Counted from the stretch's first letter, positions 25,994 to 34,783 are shown. The stretch is DNA of 64,000 bases from an uncultured Rhodospirillales bacterium (GCA_903828515.1 CAIKMD010000007.1:1582706-1646705); one strand, 5' to 3'. Notes: generated by a model not told the origin, from the sequence alone. Program-made: numbers and translations.

Positions 25994-27739
25994 ATGTTGC
26001 CGGTGTTGAGCCTGGGCGGTTCGCCGTCGCCGGCCGAGCGCGTACGTCAGGCCGCACTCTCGCTCGATGACGGCGATACCGAAGCCACGCTGAAGGCGTT
26101 GACGCCGCTCGTCGCCGATCCGGACGCCGGATTGGCGGCGCGTTTCGTTCTCGCGATGGCGGCGTGGCGCCTCGAGAAATTCGATTGGGCGCTGTCCCTG
26201 CTCAAGGGCTGTCACGAGGACGCGCCCGAGAACGGCACGATCGCCGAAATTCTTGCCTCGCTTCACGCGCAGCTCGGCTTTCTCGGCGAAAGCCTCTTTA
26301 TCGGCAAACTGTCGATCGCTCTCGAGAGCGACGCCGATCTCGCCGAACTCGTTCCGGACGATTATCCGCCGTTCGATCGCGCCTTTTTGTCGATCAAGGA
26401 AAATCCGCTCTTTGGTCGCGCCAAAGACGCATTGGCGGCCGGCAAGCTGGTCGACGCGATCGACAAGGCGCGTCAGCACCTCGCGCTGGTTCCCGATGAC
26501 GTTGTGGGCCGTGTGTTTTATGCGAGCTGCCTGATGCGTTCCGGGGCGGCTTCGCTTGCGGTCGATGCGCTGGAGCCGATCGCCGAACAGGAGCCGAGCC
26601 TCTTTGCCCGCGCGCTGGCCGCGTGCGGCGAACAGGCGGGCGCGACGCGATGGCACGACCGCGCGGTCGCAGCCGCGCCGAAAGATTCAGGCATTGCCGC
26701 CGTTCATGTTCTCGACGCGCCTTTTATTGGCGCTGATGCCGCCGCCTTGGCGCGCGACTGGATCCAACGTTTCTGTCCGCCGCCCAAACCCGCGCAACGC
26801 CGCGCGGTACAGGGAAAGCTGGTGATCGGTTATCTCGTTTCTTCCTTCGCCGATCCGCGCGATGGCGCGGCAGTCGCGGCGGTGGCTCACGCTCATGATC
26901 GCGAACGCGTCACGGTGCTGGGTTTCGGCCTCGGTGCCCAGACCGACGAAGGCAATACCTCGCTGGCCGGCGCGTTTTCGAAATGGCGCGACATCGGCGC
27001 GCTCGATCCGGCGACTCTCGCGCGCACCTTGGCGGGCGACGGCGTCCACGTTCTTGTCGATGCCGGCGGATTTGCCGCGCCCAGGCAGCTTCAAGCGGTT
27101 GCCCGCTGCACTTCGGCGGTTCGCGTGTCATGGCTCGGCAATCCCGGTGCGATCACGACTCCGCTCTACGATGTCGCGTTGGGAGCAGGGGTCTTTCCGG
27201 TGTTCCCGCGCGCGCGCCGTTCGGCGACGCCAAATTCGGATGTGATCCGCTTCGGGACCGATGCGTCGATGGGGCAAATCGATGGCGCGACGGTCGCGGC
27301 GTGGTCCTCGGTGCTCGCCGCCGTGCCCAATTCGGTTCTGGTTTTACGGAATAACGACATGGATCCGGGCGCGAATATCGCCCGGTTGGTTCATCGCTTC
27401 GGTAACGAACTCGCCGCGCGTATCGATATTCGCGCGGCCGTCTTATCGGAAGAATTTTACGAAGGCATCGATATCGCCCTCTTGGCCTGCCGCGCGAACA
27501 GTCCGCGCGCCGCGTCCGATGCGATCGCGCATGGCGTGCCGGCGATCGCGCCGCAGGGTTCCGATTACGCCGAATTCTTGCGCGAAATCGGCCTCGGCGC
27601 CGCCGTCGCCACCAATACCAATTCCTGCGGTTCAATCGCCGTGTCGCTTGCGCAATCGGAGGCGGCTCGTACCGTCGCGCCGTTCGGCGACAACGCCGCC
27701 GCCATCGCGCTGCGGATCGAAAGTTTTGTGGCGCTGTAA
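25994..27739 (+). CDS. TPR/OGT-type glycosyltransferase, candidate flagellin glycosyltransferase (FlmG-like)
   Basis: 581 residues. The first ~250 are Ala-rich helical repeats consistent with TPRs. The second half resembles the bacterial O-GlcNAc-transferase (SPINDLY) catalytic region: LVIGYLVSSFADPRDGAAV, HVLVDAGGFAAPRQLQAVARCTSAVRVSWLGNPG, then SVLVLRNNDMDPGANIARLVHRFG and an AAVLSEEFYEGIDIALL stretch. In Caulobacter FlmG has the same TPR-plus-GT layout and glycosylates flagellin. Position between flaF and maf supports that role. Similarity of the catalytic part is modest, and sugar donor and target are inferred. Confidence 0.7.
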   Translation: MLPVLSLGGSPSPAERVRQAALSLDDGDTEATLKALTPLVADPDAGLAARFVLAMAAWRLEKFDWALSLLKGCHEDAPENGTIAEILASLHAQLGFLGESLFIGKLSIALESDADLAELVPDDYPPFDRAFLSIKENPLFGRAKDALAAGKLVDAIDKARQHLALVPDDVVGRVFYASCLMRSGAASLAVDALEPIAEQEPSLFARALAACGEQAGATRWHDRAVAAAPKDSGIAAVHVLDAPFIGADAAALARDWIQRFCPPPKPAQRRAVQGKLVIGYLVSSFADPRDGAAVAAVAHAHDRERVTVLGFGLGAQTDEGNTSLAGAFSKWRDIGALDPATLARTLAGDGVHVLVDAGGFAAPRQLQAVARCTSAVRVSWLGNPGAITTPLYDVALGAGVFPVFPRARRSATPNSDVIRFGTDASMGQIDGATVAAWSSVLAAVPNSVLVLRNNDMDPGANIARLVHRFGNELAARIDIRAAVLSEEFYEGIDIALLACRANSPRAASDAIAHGVPAIAPQGSDYAEFLREIGLGAAVATNTNSCGSIAVSLAQSEAARTVAPFGDNAAAIALRIESFVAL

Positions 27740-27760
27740 GCGCCTCGAGGGGATAATTTC

Positions 27761-29749
27761 ATGATCGATGCCTCGCGCTCGCGCGCCGCTTTTCTCGCTC
27801 GGTTCCCCGAGATCATGGAAGAGGTCGAGCGTCCCGACGCGGTGACGTCGTCTCTCGTCGTCGAAAACGGCGCCGTCATCGATGCCATCGTCAACGGCCA
27901 GCGCCTTTACGGCGGCGACGTCCGCGATTTCACGGCCGCGCAGGTCGCATCCTTCATGGCAAAGCCGTTGCGTCTGTTCATGGAACGGCCGAGCACGGCC
28001 GGTCTGATCAGCCCGATCTGCGTCAAGCTGCACGACGCATTGGGCAATCAGCTGCTGGATGACGGCATGGAGGAGATCAGCCGCCAGGTCGTCGACAGCC
28101 CGAGTTTTCTCGTGGTGTTCGGCCTGGGTCTCGGCCATCACCTCGACGAGTTGGTTTGCCGGACCAAGGCGAAATGGCTCATCCTGGTCGAACCGATGGT
28201 CGATTTCATCGCCCATTCGTTTCAAACCGTGGATTGGGCCGATCTTCTCGGTCGTGTCGAAAAGGACGGCGGGTCGGTTCATGTCATCACCGAAACCGAT
28301 CCGGCCAAGATGGTGTCGGCGATCGTCCGCTTCATGTCGGCCAAGGGTATTCCCTACGTCGATGGCAGCCACGTCTTCACCCATTACCCGTTCTGGGCAT
28401 TCGCCGAGGGTCGCGCCCGGCTTTACGAGGCGGTCGAGTTCGCCTTCATCAACCGGGGCTTCTTCGAAGACGAAATCATCATGATGTCGAACGCGGTGGC
28501 GAATTTCGCCGCCGGTCCGTTCTGGCTGATCGAAGGCCGCCCGCGACTCCATCGCAAGGAGCTGGCGGTCGTGGTCGGGGCAGGGCCCTCGCTCGACGAA
28601 GGCTTGCCGTATTTGAAGGAAATTCGCGACCAGGTCGTGATCTTTTCCGGCGGCACGGCGCTGCGCGCCTTGCTGCGCGCGGGCATCGTGCCCGACTTTC
28701 AGTGCGAACTCGAGAACGTGCCGGCAGCTTTCGACGCGGTCAGCGAGGCCGGCAAGTCCGGCGATCTCAAGGCGATCACGCTGCTGGCGTCGGCCACCGT
28801 CGATCCGCGCATGCCGCCGCTCTTCGGCGAGACGGTCTATTTCTTCCGCGATTCCGTCAGCTCGACGCAGATTCTCGGCGAGAAGCATCTGCCGATCGCC
28901 GGCGCCACGCCGACATGCGTCAACATGGCATTGTCGATGGCGGCGTTTCTCGGCTTCACCGATATCGCGCTGTTCGGCGCGGATTGCGGCATGCGGCCGG
29001 GTGGCCTCGATCATGCCGCCGACACGGTTTACAACGACATCGGCCTCTTCAAGCGCAACGACGACATCGCGCAGCGCTTTCCGCTCGAGGTCGAAGGCAA
29101 TTTCGGTGGCATCGCCCGGACCAACTGGATCTATGATTCATGCCGCCTGATGTTGATCGAGGTGATCAACCGGCGCTGCCTCAACGCAGTCAATTGCAGC
29201 GACGGCGCTTTTATCCCCGGCGCCGTGCCGCGGGTTCCCGAAGCGCTCGAGGTGACGTATCCGGTCGTCGACCGCGCCGCGCTTTTCGACGACCTGAAGC
29301 GCTCGCTCAACCGGATCGAGCCGGCGGATTTGTTTGCCGAGAGCGATCTCGCGGATGTCGCCGAGCAGGCCGACCGCTTGCTGTCCGACCTCGACGAGAA
29401 ATTGGATCGGCTGGCGCATGAAGGGACCGATTTCGCCCGTGTCTATGGCGAGGTCGTGGATTTTCTCGAGACTGCCGGCGAGCACTATCGCCACACGGAT
29501 TCGATCGTCACCGGCACGCTCCACGCCTTGCCGCGGATCGCCATGTTCTTCGGCTTCCGGGTCGGGGACAAAGCGATTAAAAACAAGCTGTTCTCTCTGT
29601 TCATCAAAGAGTTCAAGCTGATCATCAAAGAGATGAGAGAAGAGACGGCGGCGCTGTTCGCGACGCTCGCGCCGTTGACCGCGAAAGCCGGATCAGGCGA
29701 AAAAGGACAAGACCGCCGGCGCCTGCTTGGCCGTGGCCGCGGCGCGTGA
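27761..29749 (+). CDS. Maf-family motility accessory factor (DUF115), probable flagellin nonulosonate transferase
   Basis: 662-residue DUF115/MptE-like protein. The core is seen as FLVVFGLGLGHHLDELV, VVVGAGPSLDEGLPYLKEI, AGATPTCVNMALSMAAFLGFTDIALFGADCGM. Maf proteins in Campylobacter, Aeromonas and Magnetospirillum attach pseudaminic or legionaminic acid to flagellin. Here pseB and pseC lie downstream on the other strand. The helical C-terminal third is variable. The last 19 codons, after a run typical of a protein end (ALFATLAPLTAKAG), overlap a convergent gene by 57 bp and are Arg/Gly-rich, so the original stop may have been lost. Confidence 0.85.
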   Translation: MIDASRSRAAFLARFPEIMEEVERPDAVTSSLVVENGAVIDAIVNGQRLYGGDVRDFTAAQVASFMAKPLRLFMERPSTAGLISPICVKLHDALGNQLLDDGMEEISRQVVDSPSFLVVFGLGLGHHLDELVCRTKAKWLILVEPMVDFIAHSFQTVDWADLLGRVEKDGGSVHVITETDPAKMVSAIVRFMSAKGIPYVDGSHVFTHYPFWAFAEGRARLYEAVEFAFINRGFFEDEIIMMSNAVANFAAGPFWLIEGRPRLHRKELAVVVGAGPSLDEGLPYLKEIRDQVVIFSGGTALRALLRAGIVPDFQCELENVPAAFDAVSEAGKSGDLKAITLLASATVDPRMPPLFGETVYFFRDSVSSTQILGEKHLPIAGATPTCVNMALSMAAFLGFTDIALFGADCGMRPGGLDHAADTVYNDIGLFKRNDDIAQRFPLEVEGNFGGIARTNWIYDSCRLMLIEVINRRCLNAVNCSDGAFIPGAVPRVPEALEVTYPVVDRAALFDDLKRSLNRIEPADLFAESDLADVAEQADRLLSDLDEKLDRLAHEGTDFARVYGEVVDFLETAGEHYRHTDSIVTGTLHALPRIAMFFGFRVGDKAIKNKLFSLFIKEFKLIIKEMREETAALFATLAPLTAKAGSGEKGQDRRRLLGRGRGA

Positions 29750-30592
29750 CGAGGCTGGCGTCGCCGACGTCGCCGCCGATTGCTGAAGCGCTCCCATCAC
29801 CGAATTGACCGGCGCCGCCGGGTGCATCGCCGTATAGAGCATGTCGGCGGTGTTGCCCGATTTGCCGATATTGAGTTCGATCAGATGCAGGGCGTTTTGC
29901 ATGTTTTGCTGAAGCGTCGCGGTCTTCTTGGCAATGTCGATAGCTTGGCTGGTCTGGGCTGACGACTGGGCCATCTGCAAGGCGCCGATCTTGCCGGTCA
30001 GGGCGGTGGATTGACTGCCCGCGATGGTCTGGTTGGAACTCGTGATCGCGAACATGCGGTTGACCAGGCTCTGCGCGGTCGTGAGATCGGCAATCGCGGC
30101 GCTTTTTCCCGCGGGCAATGACAGGTTGTAGGTCGCGGCCGAATTGATCGCGAGACCATTGGCCTTGAGCGCGGCGATACCATCGGCGCTGAACAATCCG
30201 TTATAGGCTGCCGGCGAGAGATTGCTGAGATCGGTGTTCGCGGCGCTGATGGCGTTGTCAAAAGCGGTGGAATCGCCGTTGTTCGCGGCCGTGGTCATCA
30301 ACGTGATCTGGCTCAGCATGTCGCCCAGGGTATTCGCGTTCTTGCCGAACACGGTCCCCAAGGCGGTGATCGTCTTCTGTTGCGCCATCAGATTGGCGAT
30401 CTTGCTTTGGGAATAATTGATCGATACCGGATCGGTCGTGACCTGAAGGGCGGCGATCTTACGATTGAGGTCCCGCTGCATACTTTGCGTGATATAGCCG
30501 ATCTGGATCGCCTGCGTTTCCGACGCCGTCGCCTTCGCCGTCGTATACAAAACGGCGAGCGGGGAGATGCCAGTGGAGGTATAGGCGGTCAT
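29693..30592 (-). CDS. Unknown protein, flagellin-like composition (paralogue 1 of tandem pair)
   Basis: I do not recognise this family. 299 residues, no Cys and no Trp, very rich in Ala, Ser, Thr, Gln and Asn, with no signal peptide or membrane helix. It is a clear tandem duplicate of the next upstream gene, roughly two-thirds identical by eye. Best conserved are TAKATASETQAIQIGYIT, SINYSQSKIANLM-QQKT, TLGDMLSQITLMT-AANNGDST and LQ-NMQNALHLIELN. Ends are helical, the centre less so. Lack of Cys/Trp and of a signal peptide is typical of proteins exported by the flagellar type III system. A perfect CtrA box lies 24 bp before the ATG and no ribosome site is visible. A minor axial or secreted flagellar protein is a guess. 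Confidence 0.8.
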   Translation of the reverse strand: MTAYTSTGISPLAVLYTTAKATASETQAIQIGYITQSMQRDLNRKIAALQVTTDPVSINYSQSKIANLMAQQKTITALGTVFGKNANTLGDMLSQITLMTTAANNGDSTAFDNAISAANTDLSNLSPAAYNGLFSADGIAALKANGLAINSAATYNLSLPAGKSAAIADLTTAQSLVNRMFAITSSNQTIAGSQSTALTGKIGALQMAQSSAQTSQAIDIAKKTATLQQNMQNALHLIELNIGKSGNTADMLYTAMHPAAPVNSVMGALQQSAATSATPASSRAAATAKQAPAVLSFFA

Positions 30593-30615
30593 ACCGGTAT
30601 CTTGAACCGGTGTGC

Positions 30616-30630
30616 TTAACGACTGCTTAA
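30616..30630 (-). promoter_or_regulatory. CtrA box before paralogue 1
   Basis: Perfect TTAA-CGACTGC-TTAA in the 60-bp gap between the paralogues, 24 bp from the start codon. The right half belongs to a larger dyad (AACGACT/AGTCGTT). Such a short distance predicts a leaderless or near-leaderless mRNA. Confidence 0.85.
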
Positions 30631-30652
30631 GTCGTTGGTATTAGCTAAAGAA

Positions 30653-31549
30653 TCAGGCGAAAAGCGACATGATCGCGGGCGCCTGCTGGGCGGTCGCCGC
30701 GGCGCGGGAGGCGACCGGCGTCGCCGCCGTGGCGGCCGATTGCTGAAGCGCGCCAAACACGGAATTGACCGCGGTCGGCGGGTTCATCGCGGCACTCAGC
30801 ATGTTCGCGGTCTGGTTCGCGCTGCCGAGATTGAGCTCGATCAGGTGCAAGGCGTTTTGCATGTTCGTCTGCAGCGTCTGGGTCTGCTGCGCGATCGATG
30901 CGGCGTTGGCGGTTTGGGCCTGGGTCTGAAGTGACTGCAAGGCGCCGATCTGGCCGGTGAGCGCGGCGGATTGGCTGCCCGCAACGGTCTGATTGGAACT
31001 GGTGACTCCGAAGATGCGGTTGACCAGATTTTGCGCGGTCGTCAGATCGGCAAGCGCGGCGGTCTGCCCGGCGCCCGTCGACAGATCGTAGGTCGCGCTC
31101 GAATTGATGGCGAGGCCGTTGGTCTTGAGCGCGGTGATGCCGTCGGGGCGGAACAATCCGTTATAGGCCGCCGGCGTGAGATTGGTGAGATCGGTGTTCG
31201 CGGCGCTCAGCGCGTTGTCGAAACCCGTCGAATCGCCATTGTTCGCGGCCGACGTCATCAACGTGATTTGGCTCAGCATGTCGCCCAGGGTATTCGCGTT
31301 CTGGCCGAACACGGTTCCAAGGGCCATGACGGTCTTTTGCTGCGTCATCAGATTGGCGATCTGATTCTGCGAATAATTGATCGAAACCTGATCCGTCGGC
31401 GCCTGCAGGGCAGCGATCTGCTTGGTGAGCTGATTCTGCATGTCCTTGGTGATGTAGCCGATCTGGATCGCCTGCGTTTCGGACGCAGTCGCCTTGGCCG
31501 TATCGAACAATACGGTGAGGGGAGAGGTTCCAGAGCCTACGGTCGTCAT
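30653..31549 (-). CDS. Unknown protein, flagellin-like composition (paralogue 2 of tandem pair)
   Basis: Unrecognised 298-residue protein, tandem paralogue of the gene at 29693. Same features: no Cys, no Trp, no signal peptide, high Ala/Gln/Thr/Asn, helical N-terminus (ATASETQAIQIGYITKDMQNQLTKQIAALQ) and C-terminus ending SLFA (SFFA in its sister). GGAGG is 11 nt before ATG, with GATAAT overlapping. Its own perfect CtrA box is 24 bp upstream. It lies between the pse genes and maf, so glycosylation or a role in the filament is possible. No known domain was recognised. Confidence 0.8.
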   Translation of the reverse strand: MTTVGSGTSPLTVLFDTAKATASETQAIQIGYITKDMQNQLTKQIAALQAPTDQVSINYSQNQIANLMTQQKTVMALGTVFGQNANTLGDMLSQITLMTSAANNGDSTGFDNALSAANTDLTNLTPAAYNGLFRPDGITALKTNGLAINSSATYDLSTGAGQTAALADLTTAQNLVNRIFGVTSSNQTVAGSQSAALTGQIGALQSLQTQAQTANAASIAQQTQTLQTNMQNALHLIELNLGSANQTANMLSAAMNPPTAVNSVFGALQQSAATAATPVASRAAATAQQAPAIMSLFA

Positions 31550-31572
31550 AAGGGTATTATCCTCCGTCGCGC

Positions 31573-31587
31573 TTAACGAGCGCTTAA
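31573..31587 (-). promoter_or_regulatory. CtrA box before paralogue 2
   Basis: Perfect TTAA-CGAGCGC-TTAA, again exactly 24 bp from the ATG, squeezed into the 42-bp gap after the cytidylyltransferase gene. GATAAT between box and start is a good -10. Confidence 0.85.
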
Positions 31588-31591
31588 CCTC

Positions 31592-32338
31592 TCAACGCTG
31601 GCGGCGGGCTTCGTTGATCAGCGCGAGCGCCGGCTCGCGCGTCACCACATCCGCCACGGAACGCCACGAGGGATGCAATTCGTCGGTCGGCAGCCGGTCG
31701 TAAACCGCCCGCAAAAAGGTCAGATCTTCAGGATAGTCGAGGGTCCAGCGCTGTCCGGTCAGATCGCCGCCGGGGCCGGCAAGGTTAACCCGCTGATAAG
31801 CACGGTTGCGCCGAATCCAGGGGGTGACGTGCTCGTGATCCTCGGGCAGGATCGCGGTCTCGACGGCTTCGTCGAGCGCCGCGATGGTGAAGGCCTCGCA
31901 ATCGAGTCCGTGCGGCCAGGTCGGCGGCATGTTGTTGGCGGCGTAGTCGGCGTTGGTTTCGGCGCGCAGTTTCAGCACCGCGGCGCAAATTTCGGGATCG
32001 ATCAGCGGGCAATCGCTGGTGACGCGCAGGACGACATCGGCACCGGCTTCGTGCGCCGCGCCGTGATAGCGCGCGAGCACGTCGCGTTCGGAGCCGCGAT
32101 AGACGGTCACGCCGATCTTTTCCGCGAGGTCGGCGACCGCATCGCCGTCCGGCCCATCGACCGTGGCGCAGACGACCTCATCCACGCCGTCGATCGCGCG
32201 GCACCGGCGCAGGACGTGTTCGAGCACGGTCATGGCGCCGAGTTGTTCGAGAACCTTGGCGGGAAGCCGGGTCGACCCGACCCGCGCCTGCACGATGCAG
32301 ACGGTACGCGGATGCCGGGATGACGCGGCGGCACTCAC
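31592..32338 (-). CDS. SpsF-like cytidylyltransferase, nonulosonate/flagellin sugar pathway
   Basis: 248-residue nucleotidyltransferase of the acylneuraminate cytidylyltransferase superfamily: CIVQARVGSTRLPAKVL (nucleotide-binding start), VYRGSERDVLARYHGAA, VLRVTSDCPLIDP, LDCEAFT and RWTLDYPEDLTFLRAVY. The last blocks are typical of the SpsF group. The GTG start overlaps the pseC stop (GTGA). It probably activates a sugar acid with CTP for transfer to flagellin, perhaps in place of a classical PseF. Substrate not certain. Confidence 0.8.
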   Translation of the reverse strand: MSAAASSRHPRTVCIVQARVGSTRLPAKVLEQLGAMTVLEHVLRRCRAIDGVDEVVCATVDGPDGDAVADLAEKIGVTVYRGSERDVLARYHGAAHEAGADVVLRVTSDCPLIDPEICAAVLKLRAETNADYAANNMPPTWPHGLDCEAFTIAALDEAVETAILPEDHEHVTPWIRRNRAYQRVNLAGPGGDLTGQRWTLDYPEDLTFLRAVYDRLPTDELHPSWRSVADVVTREPALALINEARRQR

Positions 32339-33546
32339 GTCGCCAGTCCCCGCTTGAGGGATTGGATGCCGAGAAGGTCGGTCAACGCCGCGACCACGCG
32401 TTCGACGTCGCTATCGGTCATGCCGACGTAAAGCGGCAATGACAGGGTCTGGCGGTAATAGGCTTCGGCGCCGGGCAGGGAGGTCTCGCCGTAACGCTCG
32501 CGATAATAGGGATGGCGGTGGACCGGGATGTAGTGAACCTGGGTGCGGATGCCGCGCGCTTCGAGCGCATGCATGAGCTGCCCGCGCGTATGCGGCGTCG
32601 CGTCGAAGTCGATCAACACGCTGTAGAGATGCCAGGCGGGCCGGCAATGCACGCTCCGTTTGATCGGACGCAAAACCGGGGCAAGCGCGGTGAGCTGGAT
32701 ATCGTAGAGCGCGGCAAGCCGGCGGCGTTCGGCGACGAAACGATCGAGCTTGCCGAGCTGGCTGCGGGCCAGCGCGCAATTGATGTCGCTGAGCCGGTAA
32801 TTGAGGCCCAGCTCGACCATCTCGTAATACCAGGGATTGGCTTGCGTCTGCGCGGTCTCGCGGTTGACGCCGTGATTGCGAAAGCGCGCCAGCTTGCGCG
32901 CAAGCTCGGCATCGCGCGTGACGGCGGCACCGCCTTCGCCCGCGGCGATGGTCTTGACCGGATGGAACGAAAAGACCGTGATGTCGCTGTCGGCACAGGA
33001 GCCGATGGCGGCCCAGGTACCGTCGCGGCGCAGATACTCGGCGCCGATGGCATGGCAGGAATCCTCGACGACGGCGATGTTTTCGCGCCGTGCGATATCG
33101 GCGATGGTCTCGATATCGCCGCATTGTCCGGCGAGATCAACGGGGAAGACCGCAGCCGGGTTGCGGCCGTTATGCCGGACTCGGGCGATCGCTTCCTCGA
33201 ATTGTTCCGGCCGCATCAGTCCGTTTTCGGGATCGCAATCGGCAAAGCAGACTTCCGCGCCGGTGAGGCGCGGGGCGTTGGCGGTCGCGGCAAAGGTGAT
33301 GGCGGGGACGATGACGGTGTGATCGGGGCCGAGGCCCAGGGCAAGGCTGGTGAGGTGGAGCGCCGCCGTGCCGTTGCTGCAGCTGACCGCGTGCGGCACC
33401 GCGCAGAGACGCTCCAGTGTTTCTTCGAACGCGCGAACCGCTGGACCGGTGGTCAACCAGTCGCCGCGCAGCACCGCCGTGACAGCGGCGATGTCGTCCT
33501 CGTCGATGGCGTGACGGCTATAGGGAAGGAGCGGGCCCGGTTGCAT
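32335..33546 (-). CDS. pseC: PseC, UDP-4-amino-4,6-dideoxy-N-acetyl-beta-L-altrosamine transaminase
   Basis: 403-residue DegT/DnrJ/EryC1-family PLP aminotransferase. The PLP lysine is K198 in FSFHPVKTIAAGEGG. SNGTAALHL, PAITFAATANA and VVEDSCHAIGAEY are the family landmarks. It carries out the second step of CMP-pseudaminate synthesis, acting on the PseB product. ATG overlaps the pseB stop (ATGA) and its own stop overlaps the cytidylyltransferase start, so the three form one coupled unit. Assignment as PseC rather than another sugar aminotransferase rests on pairing with pseB. Confidence 0.88.
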   Translation of the reverse strand: MQPGPLLPYSRHAIDEDDIAAVTAVLRGDWLTTGPAVRAFEETLERLCAVPHAVSCSNGTAALHLTSLALGLGPDHTVIVPAITFAATANAPRLTGAEVCFADCDPENGLMRPEQFEEAIARVRHNGRNPAAVFPVDLAGQCGDIETIADIARRENIAVVEDSCHAIGAEYLRRDGTWAAIGSCADSDITVFSFHPVKTIAAGEGGAAVTRDAELARKLARFRNHGVNRETAQTQANPWYYEMVELGLNYRLSDINCALARSQLGKLDRFVAERRRLAALYDIQLTALAPVLRPIKRSVHCRPAWHLYSVLIDFDATPHTRGQLMHALEARGIRTQVHYIPVHRHPYYRERYGETSLPGAEAYYRQTLSLPLYVGMTDSDVERVVAALTDLLGIQSLKRGLAT

Positions 33547-34676
33547 CAGTTCGCATCGGCAATCAGCGCTTTAAGTCCCTCCGCGTCGAGCCAATCTTCG
33601 TTGGTGTCGGAGGCAAAGCGGAATCCGTCGGCCACGGGCGTGGCGCCCGTTGCGGCGTAGGTCTCGCGGCGCCAGAAGGCGAAGGTCGGTTCGACGATGT
33701 AGCGGTCGTCGAGCGACAGGGTCTGGCGTGAATCGTCTTCGGTGATCATGACCTCGTGCAGCTTTTCGCCCGAACGGATGCCGACGATCTTGATCGGCAG
33801 GTTGGGCGCCATGGCCTTGGCGAGGTCGCTGATCTTCATGCTCGGAATCTTGGGCACGAAGATTTCGCCGCCCTGCATCAGCGCGAGGGAGGTGACCACG
33901 AAGTTCACGCCTTGCGACAGGGTGATCCAGAACCGGGTCATCCGCTTGTCGGTGACGGGCAGGAATTCGGCCTTTTCGTCGATGAGCTTGCGGAAGAACG
34001 GAATGACGCTGCCGCGCGAGCCGACTACGTTGCCGTAGCGCACGACCGCGAAGCGCGATCCGCTCTTGCCGGTCAGGTTGTTGGCGGCGATGAAGATCTT
34101 GTCCGAGGCAAGTTTGCTGGCGCCATAGAGATTGATCGGGTTGGCGGCCTTGTCGGTGGAAAGGGCGATGACCTTCGGCACGTTGTTGTGCAGCGCCGCG
34201 CGGACGACGTTTTCGGCGCCCGACACGTTGGTTTTGATGCACTCGAAGGGATTGTATTCGGCGGCCGGAACCTGTTTCAGCGCCGCGGCGTGAACGATGA
34301 AGTCGACCTCGCGGGTAGCCAGTTGGAGCCGGTCGGCGTCGCGCACGTCGCCGATGAAGAAGCGCATGCGGTCGAGGCCAAGCGTCGCAAGCTGCTGCTG
34401 CATCTCGTATTGTTTGTATTCGTCGCGCGAGAACACGATCACGCGCCGCGCGGTCGAGAAGCGCAGCAGCGCATCGACCAGCTTGCGGCCGAACGAGCCG
34501 GTACCGCCGGTGATGAGAACGGATTTGTCGTCGAACTGGCGCATGGCGACGCGCATGTGCTCGCTCATCGATTGAACGCGGCCGCCTTTGCTGGCGCCGG
34601 GGGCCGGCGGGGTGGCGCGCGGCAGGAGCGCAACGGAAGGACGCGTGCGCGCGGTGGTTTTTGCTGTTTGTGCCAT
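33546..34676 (-). CDS. pseB: PseB, UDP-N-acetylglucosamine 4,6-dehydratase (inverting)
   Basis: 376-residue extended SDR enzyme, first step of pseudaminic acid synthesis. NAD-binding ITGGTGSFGRK at 56-66, STDKAANPINLYGASKLASDK with catalytic Asp-Lys and Tyr, and the family end EDWLDAEGLKALI. Ordinary PseB starts at about M45 (MRQFDDKSVLITGG, start at 34544). The first 44 residues are an unusual Ala/Pro/Arg-rich extension, so the true start may be internal. ATG at 34676 has only a weak ribosome site. A CtrA-like box lies 56 bp upstream. Confidence 0.92.
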   Translation of the reverse strand: MAQTAKTTARTRPSVALLPRATPPAPGASKGGRVQSMSEHMRVAMRQFDDKSVLITGGTGSFGRKLVDALLRFSTARRVIVFSRDEYKQYEMQQQLATLGLDRMRFFIGDVRDADRLQLATREVDFIVHAAALKQVPAAEYNPFECIKTNVSGAENVVRAALHNNVPKVIALSTDKAANPINLYGASKLASDKIFIAANNLTGKSGSRFAVVRYGNVVGSRGSVIPFFRKLIDEKAEFLPVTDKRMTRFWITLSQGVNFVVTSLALMQGGEIFVPKIPSMKISDLAKAMAPNLPIKIVGIRSGEKLHEVMITEDDSRQTLSLDDRYIVEPTFAFWRRETYAATGATPVADGFRFASDTNEDWLDAEGLKALIADAN

Positions 34677-34731
34677 GGCGGTTCTGCTGATCTTTCGACG
34701 GTTCGGTTCGGCGATTGTGGTCAGGATATGG

Positions 34732-34746
34732 TTAAGGGAAGGTTGA
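34732..34746 (-). promoter_or_regulatory. Degenerate CtrA box before pseB
   Basis: TTAA-GGGAAGG-TTGA, one base off the consensus, in the 107-bp gap between flgL and pseB. It would bring flagellin-sugar synthesis under cell-cycle control. Confidence 0.5.
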
Positions 34747-34783
34747 TCCCGCGAATTCGGGCGGCGAAACCCGGTTTCGGGCC

